This document shows positions 17,878 through 25,933 of a stretch of 64,000 bases of DNA, piece after piece. A program made the position numbers and the translations under genes. Position 1 is the stretch's first letter; each line of letters starts with the position of its first letter. This stretch comes from CAZHVS01 sp964536015. GTDB taxonomy: Bacteria; Bacteroidota; Ignavibacteria; Ignavibacteriales; Ignavibacteriaceae. Below the pieces are notes generated by a model. It did no database searches. It was not told where the DNA came from and worked only from the letters and a program-made list of their open reading frames with translations. The stretch is taken from positions 124,001-188,000 of the forward strand of contig CAZHVS010000004.1 of the NCBI GenBank assembly GCA_964536015.1, written 5' to 3'.

Positions 17878-18867
17878 TTAATGATTGTTAACTGTATCAA
17901 AAAGTTTATCAATTTCTATTGGCACTATTCCTACTTCTTCGCAAACAATTCCGGCAGCATAATTAGCAAGATATGAAGCTTCATAAATATTTGCACCGGC
18001 TGCAAGAGCTAAAGTTAAAGTTGATATAACTGTATCACCAGCTCCAGATACATCAGCAACTTTTCTTGCTTTTGTAGGCATTCGTTTTTCTTCTTTCCCT
18101 TTTTCAAAAACAGCAATTCCTTCTTCGCCCAAAGTTAGCAGGATGTATTTTGAATTTAACCTTTCAAGTAATTCTTTCCCTGCATTCGAAATTTCCTGTT
18201 GAGTTTTTATTTTAATTCCAAGCTTGTCACCAGCCTCTTTCCGGTTTGGTTTAAATACTGTAACATTTTTATAACTAAAGAAATTATCAAATTTTGGATC
18301 AACAGTAATAAGTTTATCTTTTTTATTGGCTAGAGAAATTATCTTTTCAATTAATGAAGAAGTTAAAACTCCTTTGTTATAATCCTGCAAAATTATTGCA
18401 TCAAGTTCGTCAATATTCTGGCTTATGTAGTTATATATTTTTTCTTCTATTGAAGGAGAAATATTTTCTTTACTTTCTTTATCAATTCTAACTACGTGTT
18501 GAGTGTGTGCAATTACTCTTGTCTTTGCAGTGGTCGGACGTGAATTATCAACGATCAATCCTTGAGGAGAAATTTGTGCTTCCTTCATCAAGTCTGAAAA
18601 AATTTTTCCGTCATTATCATTTCCTATTACTCCAATTGGAACAGGAATTCCACCAAGTTTGACTATATTCAATGCAACATTTGCTGCTCCACCAAATCGA
18701 TAAAATTCATCGCCTACTTCCACTACGGGAACAGGAGCTTCGGGAGATATTCTTCTAACCTCTCCCCAGAAATAACAATCTAACATCATATCACCAACAA
18801 CTGCGATTTTTTTCCCTAAGAAACCATCTTTTAATTGTCTTAGTCGTTCAAATGGTATCTGTATCAT
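17878..18867 (-). CDS. rfaE1: D-glycero-beta-D-manno-heptose-7-phosphate kinase
   Basis: PfkB/ribokinase-family sugar kinase of 329 residues that phosphorylates heptose 7-phosphate at C1 in the ADP-heptose pathway. Seen: the N-terminal VVGDMMLDCYFWGEVRRISPEAPVPVV block characteristic of the HldE kinase domain, the FGGAANVALNIVKLGG sugar-binding region, DPKFDNFF, KPNRKEA, and the DVSGAGDTV catalytic motif (Gly275-Asp278, Asp278 as base). It is the first gene of the five-gene minus-strand envelope operon. The adenylyltransferase half is encoded separately just downstream. Confidence 0.93.
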   Translation of the reverse strand: MIQIPFERLRQLKDGFLGKKIAVVGDMMLDCYFWGEVRRISPEAPVPVVEVGDEFYRFGGAANVALNIVKLGGIPVPIGVIGNDNDGKIFSDLMKEAQISPQGLIVDNSRPTTAKTRVIAHTQHVVRIDKESKENISPSIEEKIYNYISQNIDELDAIILQDYNKGVLTSSLIEKIISLANKKDKLITVDPKFDNFFSYKNVTVFKPNRKEAGDKLGIKIKTQQEISNAGKELLERLNSKYILLTLGEEGIAVFEKGKEEKRMPTKARKVADVSGAGDTVISTLTLALAAGANIYEASYLANYAAGIVCEEVGIVPIEIDKLFDTVNNH

Positions 18868-18974
18868 TCGTTTCCTTTATTTATATAATTTCTTGTATAA
18901 AAATACGCATAAAATTAGTGCAGAGAAAGAGAAACCCAATTGTTTGAGTTATTTATATAAAGGTTTAAAAATAA

Positions 18975-18999
18975 AAAGGACGGGATCTAACCGTCCTTT
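18975..18999 (-). terminator. Rho-independent terminator of the T9SS M14 peptidase gene
   Basis: AAAGGACGG (18975-18983) and CCGTCCTTT (18991-18999) make a perfect 9-bp GC-rich stem with a 7-base loop. On the minus strand it is followed by a T-rich tract (TTTTTATTTTT). It lies 22 bases after the peptidase stop codon. Confidence 0.85.
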
Positions 19000-19020
19000 G
19001 AAGCCAATTTTTTCTTTTGT

Positions 19021-21702
19021 TTACTTAGTTAATAACATTTTCATCCTTTTAACAAAGTTACCCGCTTTTAATTCATAGAAATAGACACCACTACTTAATG
19101 AATTTGCATTCAAAACAATTGAATGAATACCAGCTTCTTTCTGTTCATTTACAAGTGTTGATATTTCATTTCCAAGTATGTCATAAATTTTAAGAGTAAC
19201 TTTTCCTGCAACAGGAATAGCATAATTGATTTTTGTGCTTGGATTAAATGGATTAGGATAATTTTGTTCAAGCGAATAATATCCTGGTTTTTGAACATCT
19301 ACTTGAACTTCACCAGAATAGCTGAATTTACCATCATAATCAATTTGTTTTATTCGATATGTATAACTTCCAACTTTGATATTTCTATCTATAAAATTGT
19401 AATTATGAGTTTCAGTAGAAGTACCTGAACCAGCCACCTGTCCAATTTTAATGAATGTTCCATCTTCATCTTTTCTTTCAACTTCAAATCCGGCATTGTT
19501 TTTCTCTGTTGCTGTTGACCAGTTCAAACGAACATTCCCATTTTCAGAAACAGCATTGAAAGAGGAAAATTCTACAGGAACAACGAGTAAGAATGTCATC
19601 ATTATATTCGGTCTAGTTGCTGCTGTATTTGTAGAAGTCAATGTGCAACCAGTTCCATTATCCATATGATAATGTCGGTTCATTGTTCCAGTTGTAGTAG
19701 AAGAATTTACTGTTGTATTAGAAGTATAAGAAGTATTATCAAAACAAATTTCAATTAATAAATTGGAAGTTCCGTCCCATGTAAAAGGCGTTTGCAAATC
19801 GATTGTCTGCCAGCCTGTGCCCGGAACAGAATAAGTCCCTGAATAAACGGTAGTCAATCCTGATTCCCATGCTGTAATTGAAGTAAGAGTAGTCTGTTTC
19901 ATTTTAATGTTGAATCCATTTAACAATTGCGGAGCGGCTGAAACAATATTAAATGCAATTTGTGAAATATTACCAGCAGCACCGCCACCATTAATGATTT
20001 CACTTGCTGTATATAACATCTGAGTTCTTGAATCATGATAATAACTATAGAAAGGCCAGCCTACTACTGTTTCTCCTGTTCCTATTGTTGAAAAAGTTAC
20101 AAGTCCACCACCAACAAAAATGTTAATATTTTTTGAATAGACAACAACAGTATCATCTACTTTAATTTTTAATGTTGTAGGAATATAATAATTTCCCGGA
20201 CAAGCATCAGCTATGATAAAACTAAAAGTCGTACTATCAGAAGTTCTTGTATTCAAAGAAGGTCTTGATACAATTTGTACAGGAATGTTTACATTATTAT
20301 CTGCTGAGGTCCATTCAACTTTTATATTTGAAGCGTTACTAAGTCCTTTGTTTCTGAATACAACTTTGAATGTACCTGTATCTCCCTGCATATAATTTGA
20401 TTTATTCAACACATTTTTTTTAGAAGCGACATAAGGTCCCGTAACCATTGTCATAAAAATATTCATAAACATACAATTTTTTGCATATGGAATAATCTCA
20501 GCCTGCGTTGCATAAAAACCCGAAGTACCTACTTCAGGAGTCATACCAAAAATATGATTTGGATGACCGGTAGTATCATTACTATAAACCCAATCGAGGT
20601 CACCACCACGAACATAATAACCAACTGTCTGATATGGAGTACCGAATGTGTAACCGTTATTTGCGACAATCTCAGCACCAAATTCATTAAAGATGGCATC
20701 ATCCGGTGTTGGCGTTGGATCGCACCAAGCATAGGGTTTAATAAGGTAATTACCGTAAGTATGATAGTCGAGGGTTGCTTTAAAATTCCTGGAGTTCACA
20801 AAGTTTTTGAAATTATTTGTTTCAGCTTCACAAAATGGAGCAGTGCCACGGTATGTATCAGATGAAGGATCGGTTGAAGAACCACCGTTCGAAGAATTCC
20901 AGAAATTATAAGTTCCAAAATTTCTGTTTGGATCAACGCCTATTGAACTTCCCTGTGGAGATCTTGTTTTTCTCCACAAACCACCACCGTTCGGATTGGT
21001 TGTCTGGTTATATACATATCCATCAGGGTTAATGATCGGAGTAAAATAAATTTCCCTATTATTCAGAATATACGTAGCTTCAGGATTAATATTATAATTT
21101 TCAAGCAACCAGTATAAATAATAAAATACATTCATCATTCCCATCGGTTCACGTGCATGAGTAACTCCATTAAACCAGATCTCAGGTCTACCTGTTGGTA
21201 AATCGGGATTTTTTGTAACTCTTATTGTCCACATTGGTCGTCCCTCATATGAGTTGCCGATAGAGAATTTTGTAGAAACAAAATCAGGATATTCAAGTCG
21301 CATTGAATCCAGCTTAGCAGCAGCTTCAGAATATGTCATATGTCCACCCATCGAACCATAAATGCTGTGGATTATATTATAATCGAGTCGTTCTTTTTCG
21401 CCATCAATTAATTTATTTTGAGATTGTCTTTCCTCGTAATATGAATCCCAATCATCAATCTTGATGGTATAAGGTACTCCTGATTGCTGGAGCATTTTTA
21501 TTTCAGTTTCAGATAACCATGTTTCAAAATATTCTCCAGGTTTTCTTATTCCGCCATCAAAAAAAAGTCCGGCATTATTAATTCGTTCAAAGTCAATTGC
21601 ATTAACAGCAAAAATTCTAACCAAAGAATATTTTTCTAAATTCTGACTTAATAATAAAGAAGTTGAAATAAAGAAAAATATAATAAATAATCTTTTCATC
21701 AT
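19021..21702 (-). CDS. Secreted M14 carboxypeptidase (carboxypeptidase T-like) with T9SS sorting domain
   Basis: An 893-residue exported peptidase. Signal peptide 1-19. An N-terminal prodomain-like region (20-110) is followed by an M14A/B catalytic domain with GVTHAREPMG (His182, Glu185), DPNRNFGTYNF for substrate binding, LDYHTYGN (His314, third zinc ligand) and FGMTPEVG (Glu390, catalytic). After about residue 430 comes a CARDB-like beta domain, then a jelly-roll region (550-705). A fibronectin-like linker follows (FNAVSENGNVRLNWSTATEKNNAGFEVER), and the T9SS tail (NYPNPFNPSTKINYAIP ... GVYFYELKAGN ... KMLLTK) ends the protein. The linker and tail are nearly the same module as in the C25 protease at 38850 and the small protein at 54275. 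Monocistronic with a clear terminator. Confidence 0.92.
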   Translation of the reverse strand: MMKRLFIIFFFISTSLLLSQNLEKYSLVRIFAVNAIDFERINNAGLFFDGGIRKPGEYFETWLSETEIKMLQQSGVPYTIKIDDWDSYYEERQSQNKLIDGEKERLDYNIIHSIYGSMGGHMTYSEAAAKLDSMRLEYPDFVSTKFSIGNSYEGRPMWTIRVTKNPDLPTGRPEIWFNGVTHAREPMGMMNVFYYLYWLLENYNINPEATYILNNREIYFTPIINPDGYVYNQTTNPNGGGLWRKTRSPQGSSIGVDPNRNFGTYNFWNSSNGGSSTDPSSDTYRGTAPFCEAETNNFKNFVNSRNFKATLDYHTYGNYLIKPYAWCDPTPTPDDAIFNEFGAEIVANNGYTFGTPYQTVGYYVRGGDLDWVYSNDTTGHPNHIFGMTPEVGTSGFYATQAEIIPYAKNCMFMNIFMTMVTGPYVASKKNVLNKSNYMQGDTGTFKVVFRNKGLSNASNIKVEWTSADNNVNIPVQIVSRPSLNTRTSDSTTFSFIIADACPGNYYIPTTLKIKVDDTVVVYSKNINIFVGGGLVTFSTIGTGETVVGWPFYSYYHDSRTQMLYTASEIINGGGAAGNISQIAFNIVSAAPQLLNGFNIKMKQTTLTSITAWESGLTTVYSGTYSVPGTGWQTIDLQTPFTWDGTSNLLIEICFDNTSYTSNTTVNSSTTTGTMNRHYHMDNGTGCTLTSTNTAATRPNIMMTFLLVVPVEFSSFNAVSENGNVRLNWSTATEKNNAGFEVERKDEDGTFIKIGQVAGSGTSTETHNYNFIDRNIKVGSYTYRIKQIDYDGKFSYSGEVQVDVQKPGYYSLEQNYPNPFNPSTKINYAIPVAGKVTLKIYDILGNEISTLVNEQKEAGIHSIVLNANSLSSGVYFYELKAGNFVKRMKMLLTK

Positions 21703-21732
21703 TTACCTTAGATAATTTGTTTTTTTCGAAAA

Positions 21733-21740
21733 CAAAATTA
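21733..21740 (-). promoter_or_regulatory. Candidate -7 box for the M14 peptidase gene
   Basis: Reads TAATTTTG on the minus strand, matching TAnnTTTG, with its edge 31 bases upstream of the ATG at 21702. No -33 TTG was found at the expected distance. Confidence 0.35.
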
Positions 21741-21859
21741 GACTATTTTTTTTAAATATCATTTAAGATTAAAAATATTTTTTCAAAAGGGATCAAATTG
21801 TTAAGAAGTTTTCTTACAATAAACCAAGAAAAAGAAAATTTTGTAAAAGTTAATATTTA

Positions 21860-21890
21860 TTGACTAAAGAAACCCTTTTCAGTATATTTG
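21860..21890 (+). promoter_or_regulatory. Bacteroidota-type promoter of the prs operon
   Basis: TTG (21860-21862), a 20-base spacer, then TATATTTG (21883-21890). This fits the known Bacteroidota sigma-A arrangement (TTG-N19-21-TAnnTTTG). Transcription would begin near 21897, which rules out the upstream TTG start at 21888 for prs and supports the ATG at 21927. Confidence 0.65.
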
Positions 21891-21926
21891 TTGACAATTT
21901 TTAAAAGATTCTTTATTCCCTTGCTT

Positions 21927-22871
21927 ATGGAGAATAATCTCAAAATATTTTCAGGTAGTTCAAACCGTCTTTTAGCCGAAAAGATAGCCAAGTATATCGG
22001 GCTTCCTCTTGGTTCATTGGAATCTAAAAGATTTAGTGATGGTGAGATTTGGGTTAAATTCGGCGAGAATATTCGCGGAAGAGATGTAATTATTATTCAA
22101 TCTACAAATCCTCCGGCTGAGAACATTTTAGAATTGCTCCTTCTGGTAGATGCAGCCAGAAGAGCTTCTGCTAAAAGAATTACTGCAGTAATTCCATATT
22201 TTGGTTATGCAAGACAAGATAGAAAAGATCAACCTCGTGTTTCAATTACTGCAAAGTTATTAGCAAATCTAATTACCAGTGCAGGAACAGACAGAGTTAT
22301 TACAATGGATTTGCATGCATCACAAATTCAGGGCTTCTTTGATATTCCGTTGGATCACTTGTATGGTTCATCAATTTTTGTAAATCAATTTGCTGATTTA
22401 ACAGAAAACCTTGTTGTGGTTTCTCCTGATGTTGGTGGAATAAAAGTAGCAAGAGCTTATGCAAAAAAATTGAATGCGAGTCTTGTGGTTATTGATAAAC
22501 GGAGACCAAAGCAGAATCTTGCAGAAGTTGTGCAGATTATTGGTGATGTTGATGGAAAAAATGTTTTATTGGTTGATGACCTGATTGATACTGCCGGTAC
22601 TTTTGTTGGAGCAATAAACGCTCTTAAACAAAAAGGAGCTAAGGATATCTATGGGGCTGTAACCCATCCATTGTTATCAGGTCCGGCTATTGAAAGAATA
22701 AATAATTCGGAACTTAAAAAATTATTTGTTTCAGATACAATTCCTCTTGATGAAAAGCATGTGTCAGAAAAAATAATTCAAATAACTTCATCAGAAATTA
22801 TTGGTGAAGCAATAATAAGAGCGTATAAGAACGAATCAATCAGTTCTTTGTTCGATGTAGATAAAGGTTAA
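21927..22871 (+). CDS. prs: Ribose-phosphate pyrophosphokinase (PRPP synthetase)
   Basis: Makes PRPP from ribose 5-phosphate and ATP in the cytosol, feeding nucleotide, His and Trp synthesis. The 314-residue product from ATG 21927 has the usual family length and begins with the conserved LKIFSGSSNRLLAEKIA. Other hallmarks are FSDGEIWVKFGENIRGRDVIIIQS, the flexible-loop region YFGYARQDRKDQPR, MDLHASQIQGFFDIPLDHLYG and the PRPP-binding VLLVDDLIDTAGTF. A TTG at 21888 would add 13 residues but lies inside the promoter box. rplY/ctc follows after 20 bases. Confidence 0.96.
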   Translation: MENNLKIFSGSSNRLLAEKIAKYIGLPLGSLESKRFSDGEIWVKFGENIRGRDVIIIQSTNPPAENILELLLLVDAARRASAKRITAVIPYFGYARQDRKDQPRVSITAKLLANLITSAGTDRVITMDLHASQIQGFFDIPLDHLYGSSIFVNQFADLTENLVVVSPDVGGIKVARAYAKKLNASLVVIDKRRPKQNLAEVVQIIGDVDGKNVLLVDDLIDTAGTFVGAINALKQKGAKDIYGAVTHPLLSGPAIERINNSELKKLFVSDTIPLDEKHVSEKIIQITSSEIIGEAIIRAYKNESISSLFDVDKG

Positions 22872-22891
22872 ATTAGACATTAGGAGACATT

Positions 22892-23536
22892 ATGAAAAAA
22901 GTAGAATTAAAAGCAAATGTTAGGAAAGATTTACATAAATCTTACAAAACAAATTTACGAAATAGCGGTAGAGTACCCGGAGTATTATATGCAAAAGGAA
23001 CTGAAACGATTTCTATTGATGTAGCAGAAAATGCTATTAATCCATTGGTTTTCACCTCAGATACACATATAATCAATTTACAATTAGATGATCAAACCGT
23101 TAAGGAATGTATCTTAAAAGATGTTCAGTTTGATCCTGTAACTGACAGAGTTATTCATTTTGATTTACAGGGAATTATTGAAGGACAAAAAATTGATATC
23201 GAAGTTCCAATAGTTTATACTGGCAGTGCTATAGGTGTAAAAGAAGGTGGATTGCTTCAGGAATTCCTGCACAAGCTGCATATCAAATGCTTCCCATCTG
23301 ATATTCCAGAACACTTTGAAATAGATGTAACAAATCTTAAAATCGGCACCAGTATTCACGTATCCGACTTGAGTTATGAAAACATCGAATTGCTTAATCA
23401 ACCTGATTCTGTTGTCGTTTCTGTCGTCGTTCCAAGGACAATGAAAGAAACTGAACTAGTTCCTGGAACCGAAGAAAAAGTTGAACCTGAAGTTATTGCT
23501 AAAGGTAAAGAAAAAGCAGAGGGTTCTGAAGATTAA
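22892..23536 (+). CDS. rplY: 50S ribosomal protein L25 (general stress protein Ctc form)
   Basis: Binds 5S rRNA in the large subunit. At 214 residues it is the long Ctc/TL5 form: an N-terminal L25 domain (1-95; RKDLHKSYKTNLRNSGRVPGVLYAKG, ILKDVQFDPVTDRVIHFDL) followed by the C-terminal beta domain (96-190; EVPIVYTGSAIGVKEGGLLQEFLHKL, DVTNLKIGTSIHVSDL) and an acidic/lysine tail. A good Shine-Dalgarno (AGGAGA) lies 7 bases before the ATG. The prs-ctc-pth order is a common bacterial arrangement. Confidence 0.95.
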   Translation: MKKVELKANVRKDLHKSYKTNLRNSGRVPGVLYAKGTETISIDVAENAINPLVFTSDTHIINLQLDDQTVKECILKDVQFDPVTDRVIHFDLQGIIEGQKIDIEVPIVYTGSAIGVKEGGLLQEFLHKLHIKCFPSDIPEHFEIDVTNLKIGTSIHVSDLSYENIELLNQPDSVVVSVVVPRTMKETELVPGTEEKVEPEVIAKGKEKAEGSED

Positions 23537-23538
23537 TT

Positions 23539-24132
23539 TTGAAAGCAATAGTCGGAATTGGCAACCCAGGTAAAAAATACCTAAATACAAAACATAATAC
23601 CGGGTTTAATTTTATAGACTTTCTAATAGAATCCAATAAATTGTTACTTACAAAATCTAAAAAAGACTTTTTTGTTGCAAAGGGAGACCTAGATGGTGTC
23701 CCTTTTCTTTTAGTTAAACCAATGACCTATGTTAACTTAAGCGGTGTTGCAGTTAAAATAATTTCTGAAGAATATCAGATTGAGCCTAAAGATATCTTAA
23801 TAATTATTGATGATATTAATTTACCTTTTGGAGAAATTCGAATCAGAAAATGCGGTGGAGATGGAGGTCATAACGGACTTTCTTCAATTATTTATTACCT
23901 TGAGACTGATCAGTTTCCCAGACTAAGGATAGGAATTGGTAAAGATTTTGAAAATGGACAAATGGCAGATTATGTCTTAAGTAAATTTTCAAGCGATGAA
24001 TTGATTATACTGAGGAAAATTTTTGAATACTGTAAAAACTTAACAAATCAATTTATATTGAAAGAATACAATGGCATGCTGGATTTCTTTAGCAAAAATC
24101 CTCTAAACTTAATTTCAACGAACAAAGAATGA
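23539..24132 (+). CDS. pth: Peptidyl-tRNA hydrolase
   Basis: Recycles peptidyl-tRNA released from stalled ribosomes by cleaving the ester bond. The 197-residue protein has the family start AIVGIGNPGKKYLNTKHNTGFNF with Asn9 and catalytic His19, KPMTYVNLSG (Asn in the active site), IIIDDINLPFGEIRIRKCGGDGGHNGLSSI and PRLRIGIGKD. The start is a TTG two bases after the ctc stop; there is no nearer ATG before the conserved strand, so TTG initiation is likely. Third gene of the prs operon. Confidence 0.94.
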   Translation: MKAIVGIGNPGKKYLNTKHNTGFNFIDFLIESNKLLLTKSKKDFFVAKGDLDGVPFLLVKPMTYVNLSGVAVKIISEEYQIEPKDILIIIDDINLPFGEIRIRKCGGDGGHNGLSSIIYYLETDQFPRLRIGIGKDFENGQMADYVLSKFSSDELIILRKIFEYCKNLTNQFILKEYNGMLDFFSKNPLNLISTNKE

Positions 24133-24142
24133 TAGAATTTAG

Positions 24143-24174
24143 TTGGAAGATATTGCTATTTTTCCATAAATTTG
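24143..24174 (+). promoter_or_regulatory. Bacteroidota-type promoter of the rpsF-ssb-rpsR-rplI operon
   Basis: TTG (24143-24145), a 21-base spacer and TAAATTTG (24167-24174) match the TTG-N19-21-TAnnTTTG arrangement. It would start transcription near 24181, giving an 80-odd-base leader before rpsF. Confidence 0.6.
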
Positions 24175-24213
24175 CACTGCTTTTATAAAAATTAAATAAT
24201 TAACATATTTATT

Positions 24214-24240
24214 CACCCTACTCTCACCAAGGTGAGGGTC
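24214..24240 (+). promoter_or_regulatory. Hairpin in the rpsF leader, possible ribosomal-protein autoregulatory element
   Basis: CTCAC (24223-24227) pairs with GTGAG (24232-24236) around a 4-base loop. Outer bases ACCC at 24215-24218 can pair with GGGT at 24236-24239. It lies between the promoter and a strong Shine-Dalgarno (GGGAGGT, 24254-24260). In other bacteria the S6:S18 complex autoregulates by binding an rpsF leader; I cannot confirm the specific binding motif here. There is no T-run, so it is not an obvious terminator. Confidence 0.35.
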
Positions 24241-24263
24241 AAATGTCCAAAGGGAGGTAACCT

Positions 24264-24683
24264 ATGAGACAAGGCAACTACGAAAGTGCGGTAGTTATTA
24301 ATGCCACACTTGAAGATGCTCAAATTGACACTTTAATTGAAAAATACAAATCCAGTATCCTACAAAACGGCGGGATAATAACCGAAACCGAAAACTGGGG
24401 AAGAAAAAGATTAGCTTATATGATTCAAAAACATAAGATTGGCTATTATGTTTTCTTCCGTTATGTCGCTCCAACAGATGCAGTTTCAAAAATAGAAAGA
24501 GTCTTTAAGTTAGACGAAAACATTATTCGTTTTCTAACAATTAAATTAGATAAAAGAGCTCTTGCTTATTATGAAAAACATAAAACGGTTAATCCTGAAT
24601 TTCAGGATGAAATTACACTTCATGATGTTCCCGAACTTCATGAAGTTGATTCAGAAATTGCCGAAACTGAAGATAGCGAATAA
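24264..24683 (+). CDS. rpsF: 30S ribosomal protein S6
   Basis: Small-subunit protein that binds h22 of 16S rRNA with S18. At 139 residues it contains the S6 core (YESAVVINATLEDAQIDTLIEKY, WGRKRLAYMIQKHKIGYYVFFRY, ERVFKLDENIIRFLTIKLDK) plus a C-terminal extension of about 35 acidic residues, as often seen in Bacteroidota. A near-perfect Shine-Dalgarno (GGGAGGT) precedes the ATG, unusual for a lineage with generally weak ones. First gene of the rpsF-ssb-rpsR-rplI operon. Confidence 0.96.
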   Translation: MRQGNYESAVVINATLEDAQIDTLIEKYKSSILQNGGIITETENWGRKRLAYMIQKHKIGYYVFFRYVAPTDAVSKIERVFKLDENIIRFLTIKLDKRALAYYEKHKTVNPEFQDEITLHDVPELHEVDSEIAETEDSE

Positions 24684-24695
24684 AAGAGAAATTCA

Positions 24696-25190
24696 ATGTC
24701 CAAATTGAAAATGCCTGAAATTAATTGTGTAATGATTGCAGGAAATCTTACAAGAGATCCTTTTTTCAGAACTACTGTTAACAACACTCCTGTAGTTAAT
24801 TTTACAATTGCATCTAACCGCAAATTTAAAGACAGCACAAACCAATGGCAGGAAGATGTCTGCTATGTTGGAATAGTTGCCTGGAATAAACTTGCTGAAA
24901 GTTGCAGGAACAGATTAAAGAAGGGTTCAGCTGTACTTGTTGAAGGTGAGCTTCAGAACAAGAGCTGGAAAACAGATGACGGCATTGGAAAAAGCGTTAT
25001 TGAGGTTAAAGCAAAGAGAGTTCAGTTCCTTAATAAAAATCCTAAAAATCCAAGTGAAACGGAAAACGAAGAACAGGATGTTTTTATTGATGATGAATTG
25101 AATAACGGATATGTAGAAGATTCCTTCAATAAATTTTTGACACAGGAGGAATCTCAGTTAATTAAAAACAATTTTGAAAATAAAAATTAG
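24696..25190 (+). CDS. ssb: Single-stranded DNA-binding protein
   Basis: OB-fold protein (164 residues) that coats single-stranded DNA in replication and repair. The OB domain spans about 7-110 (NCVMIAGNLTRDPFFRTTVNNTPVVNFTIASNRKF, CYVGIVAWNKLAESCRNRLKKGSAVLVEGELQNKSW). A linker and acidic region follow (EEQDVFIDDELNNGYVED). The protein ends in NNFENKN, so the usual terminal DDDIPF-like tip that recruits partner proteins is not visible. Placement between rpsF and rpsR matches the classic bacterial rpsF-ssb-rpsR operon, so the identity is firm despite the unusual tail. Confidence 0.93.
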   Translation: MSKLKMPEINCVMIAGNLTRDPFFRTTVNNTPVVNFTIASNRKFKDSTNQWQEDVCYVGIVAWNKLAESCRNRLKKGSAVLVEGELQNKSWKTDDGIGKSVIEVKAKRVQFLNKNPKNPSETENEEQDVFIDDELNNGYVEDSFNKFLTQEESQLIKNNFENKN

Positions 25191-25201
25191 AAGAGAAAAT
25201 T

Positions 25202-25420
25202 ATGAAGAACAAAAAAGTATGTAGATTTACTGAAACCGGAGTTACCTATATCGATTTTAAAGATATTAAAATCCTGCAAAGATATATTTCTGAACAAGGT
25301 AAAATTATTCCGAAAAGAATTACCGGAACAACCGCAGCGTATCACAGAGAATTGACAACTGCAATTAAAAGAGCACGTCATCTCGCTTTATTACCATATG
25401 TTTCAGATACTGTAAGATAA
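25202..25420 (+). CDS. rpsR: 30S ribosomal protein S18
   Basis: A 72-residue small-subunit protein that forms a dimer with S6 on the platform. Hallmarks: CRFTETGVTYIDFKDIKILQRYISEQGKI and the conserved C-terminal core PKRITGTTAAYHRELTTAIKRARHLALLPY. Third gene of the rpsF operon, 11 bases after ssb. Confidence 0.96.
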   Translation: MKNKKVCRFTETGVTYIDFKDIKILQRYISEQGKIIPKRITGTTAAYHRELTTAIKRARHLALLPYVSDTVR

Positions 25421-25432
25421 CAGGAGGAAAAG

Positions 25433-25876
25433 ATGAAAGTTATATTAAGACAAAACATAGATAAACTTGGTCAAATTGGTGACGTTGTTGAAGTCAAAAA
25501 TGGTTATGCATTAAACTACTTAATTCCTCGCAAATACGCTTATGCTGCGTTAAAGGGAAATATCGCCGCTCTTGAAGAAGAGAAAAAAGCTTTAGACAGA
25601 AAGAGAATGAAAGAAATAAAAGACGCTGAAAAAATTGCTGCGGAACTTGATAAAGTATCTGTTACAATTCCAGTGCAGGTTGGTGAAGAAGACAAAATCT
25701 TTGGAACAGTAACAACACAGATGATAGCTGATGCTCTTAAAGAAAAAGGACATGAAGTAGACAAGAGAAAAATTGAACTTGAAGAACAGATTAAATCTCT
25801 CGGTATTTATTCTGTTAGCATTAAACTTCATCATAGTGTTAGTGCTAAAGTAAAAGTCTGGGTAGTACGCGAATAG
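25433..25876 (+). CDS. rplI: 50S ribosomal protein L9
   Basis: A 147-residue elongated large-subunit protein. It has the N-terminal rRNA-binding domain (MKVILRQNIDKLGQIGDVVEVKNGYALNYLIPRKYA), a charged central helix (about 40-75) and the C-terminal domain (SVTIPVQVGEEDKIFGTVT ... IELEEQIKSLGIYSVSIKLHHSVSAKVKVWV). An AGGAGG Shine-Dalgarno precedes the ATG. Last gene of the operon, ending at a strong terminator. Confidence 0.96.
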   Translation: MKVILRQNIDKLGQIGDVVEVKNGYALNYLIPRKYAYAALKGNIAALEEEKKALDRKRMKEIKDAEKIAAELDKVSVTIPVQVGEEDKIFGTVTTQMIADALKEKGHEVDKRKIELEEQIKSLGIYSVSIKLHHSVSAKVKVWVVRE

Positions 25877-25897
25877 TAAAACCAAAAAGTATAAATT

Positions 25898-25928
25898 AAA
25901 AGAGCGAAGATTCTTCTTCGCTCTTTTT
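25898..25928. terminator. Strong hairpin terminator after rplI (bidirectional)
   Basis: AAAAGAGCGAAGA (25898-25910) and TCTTCGCTCTTTT (25915-25927) form a perfect 13-bp stem with a 4-base loop, followed by a T-run on the plus strand. The A-rich 5' side also gives a T-run on the minus strand for the convergent gene ending at 25934. Confidence 0.9.
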
Positions 25929-25933
25929 TTTGA

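Noticed and set aside
24214..24240. rpsF leader hairpin as a terminator of the prs operon
   Set aside because: No T-run follows and a promoter lies upstream of it, so it is in the leader of the next operon.
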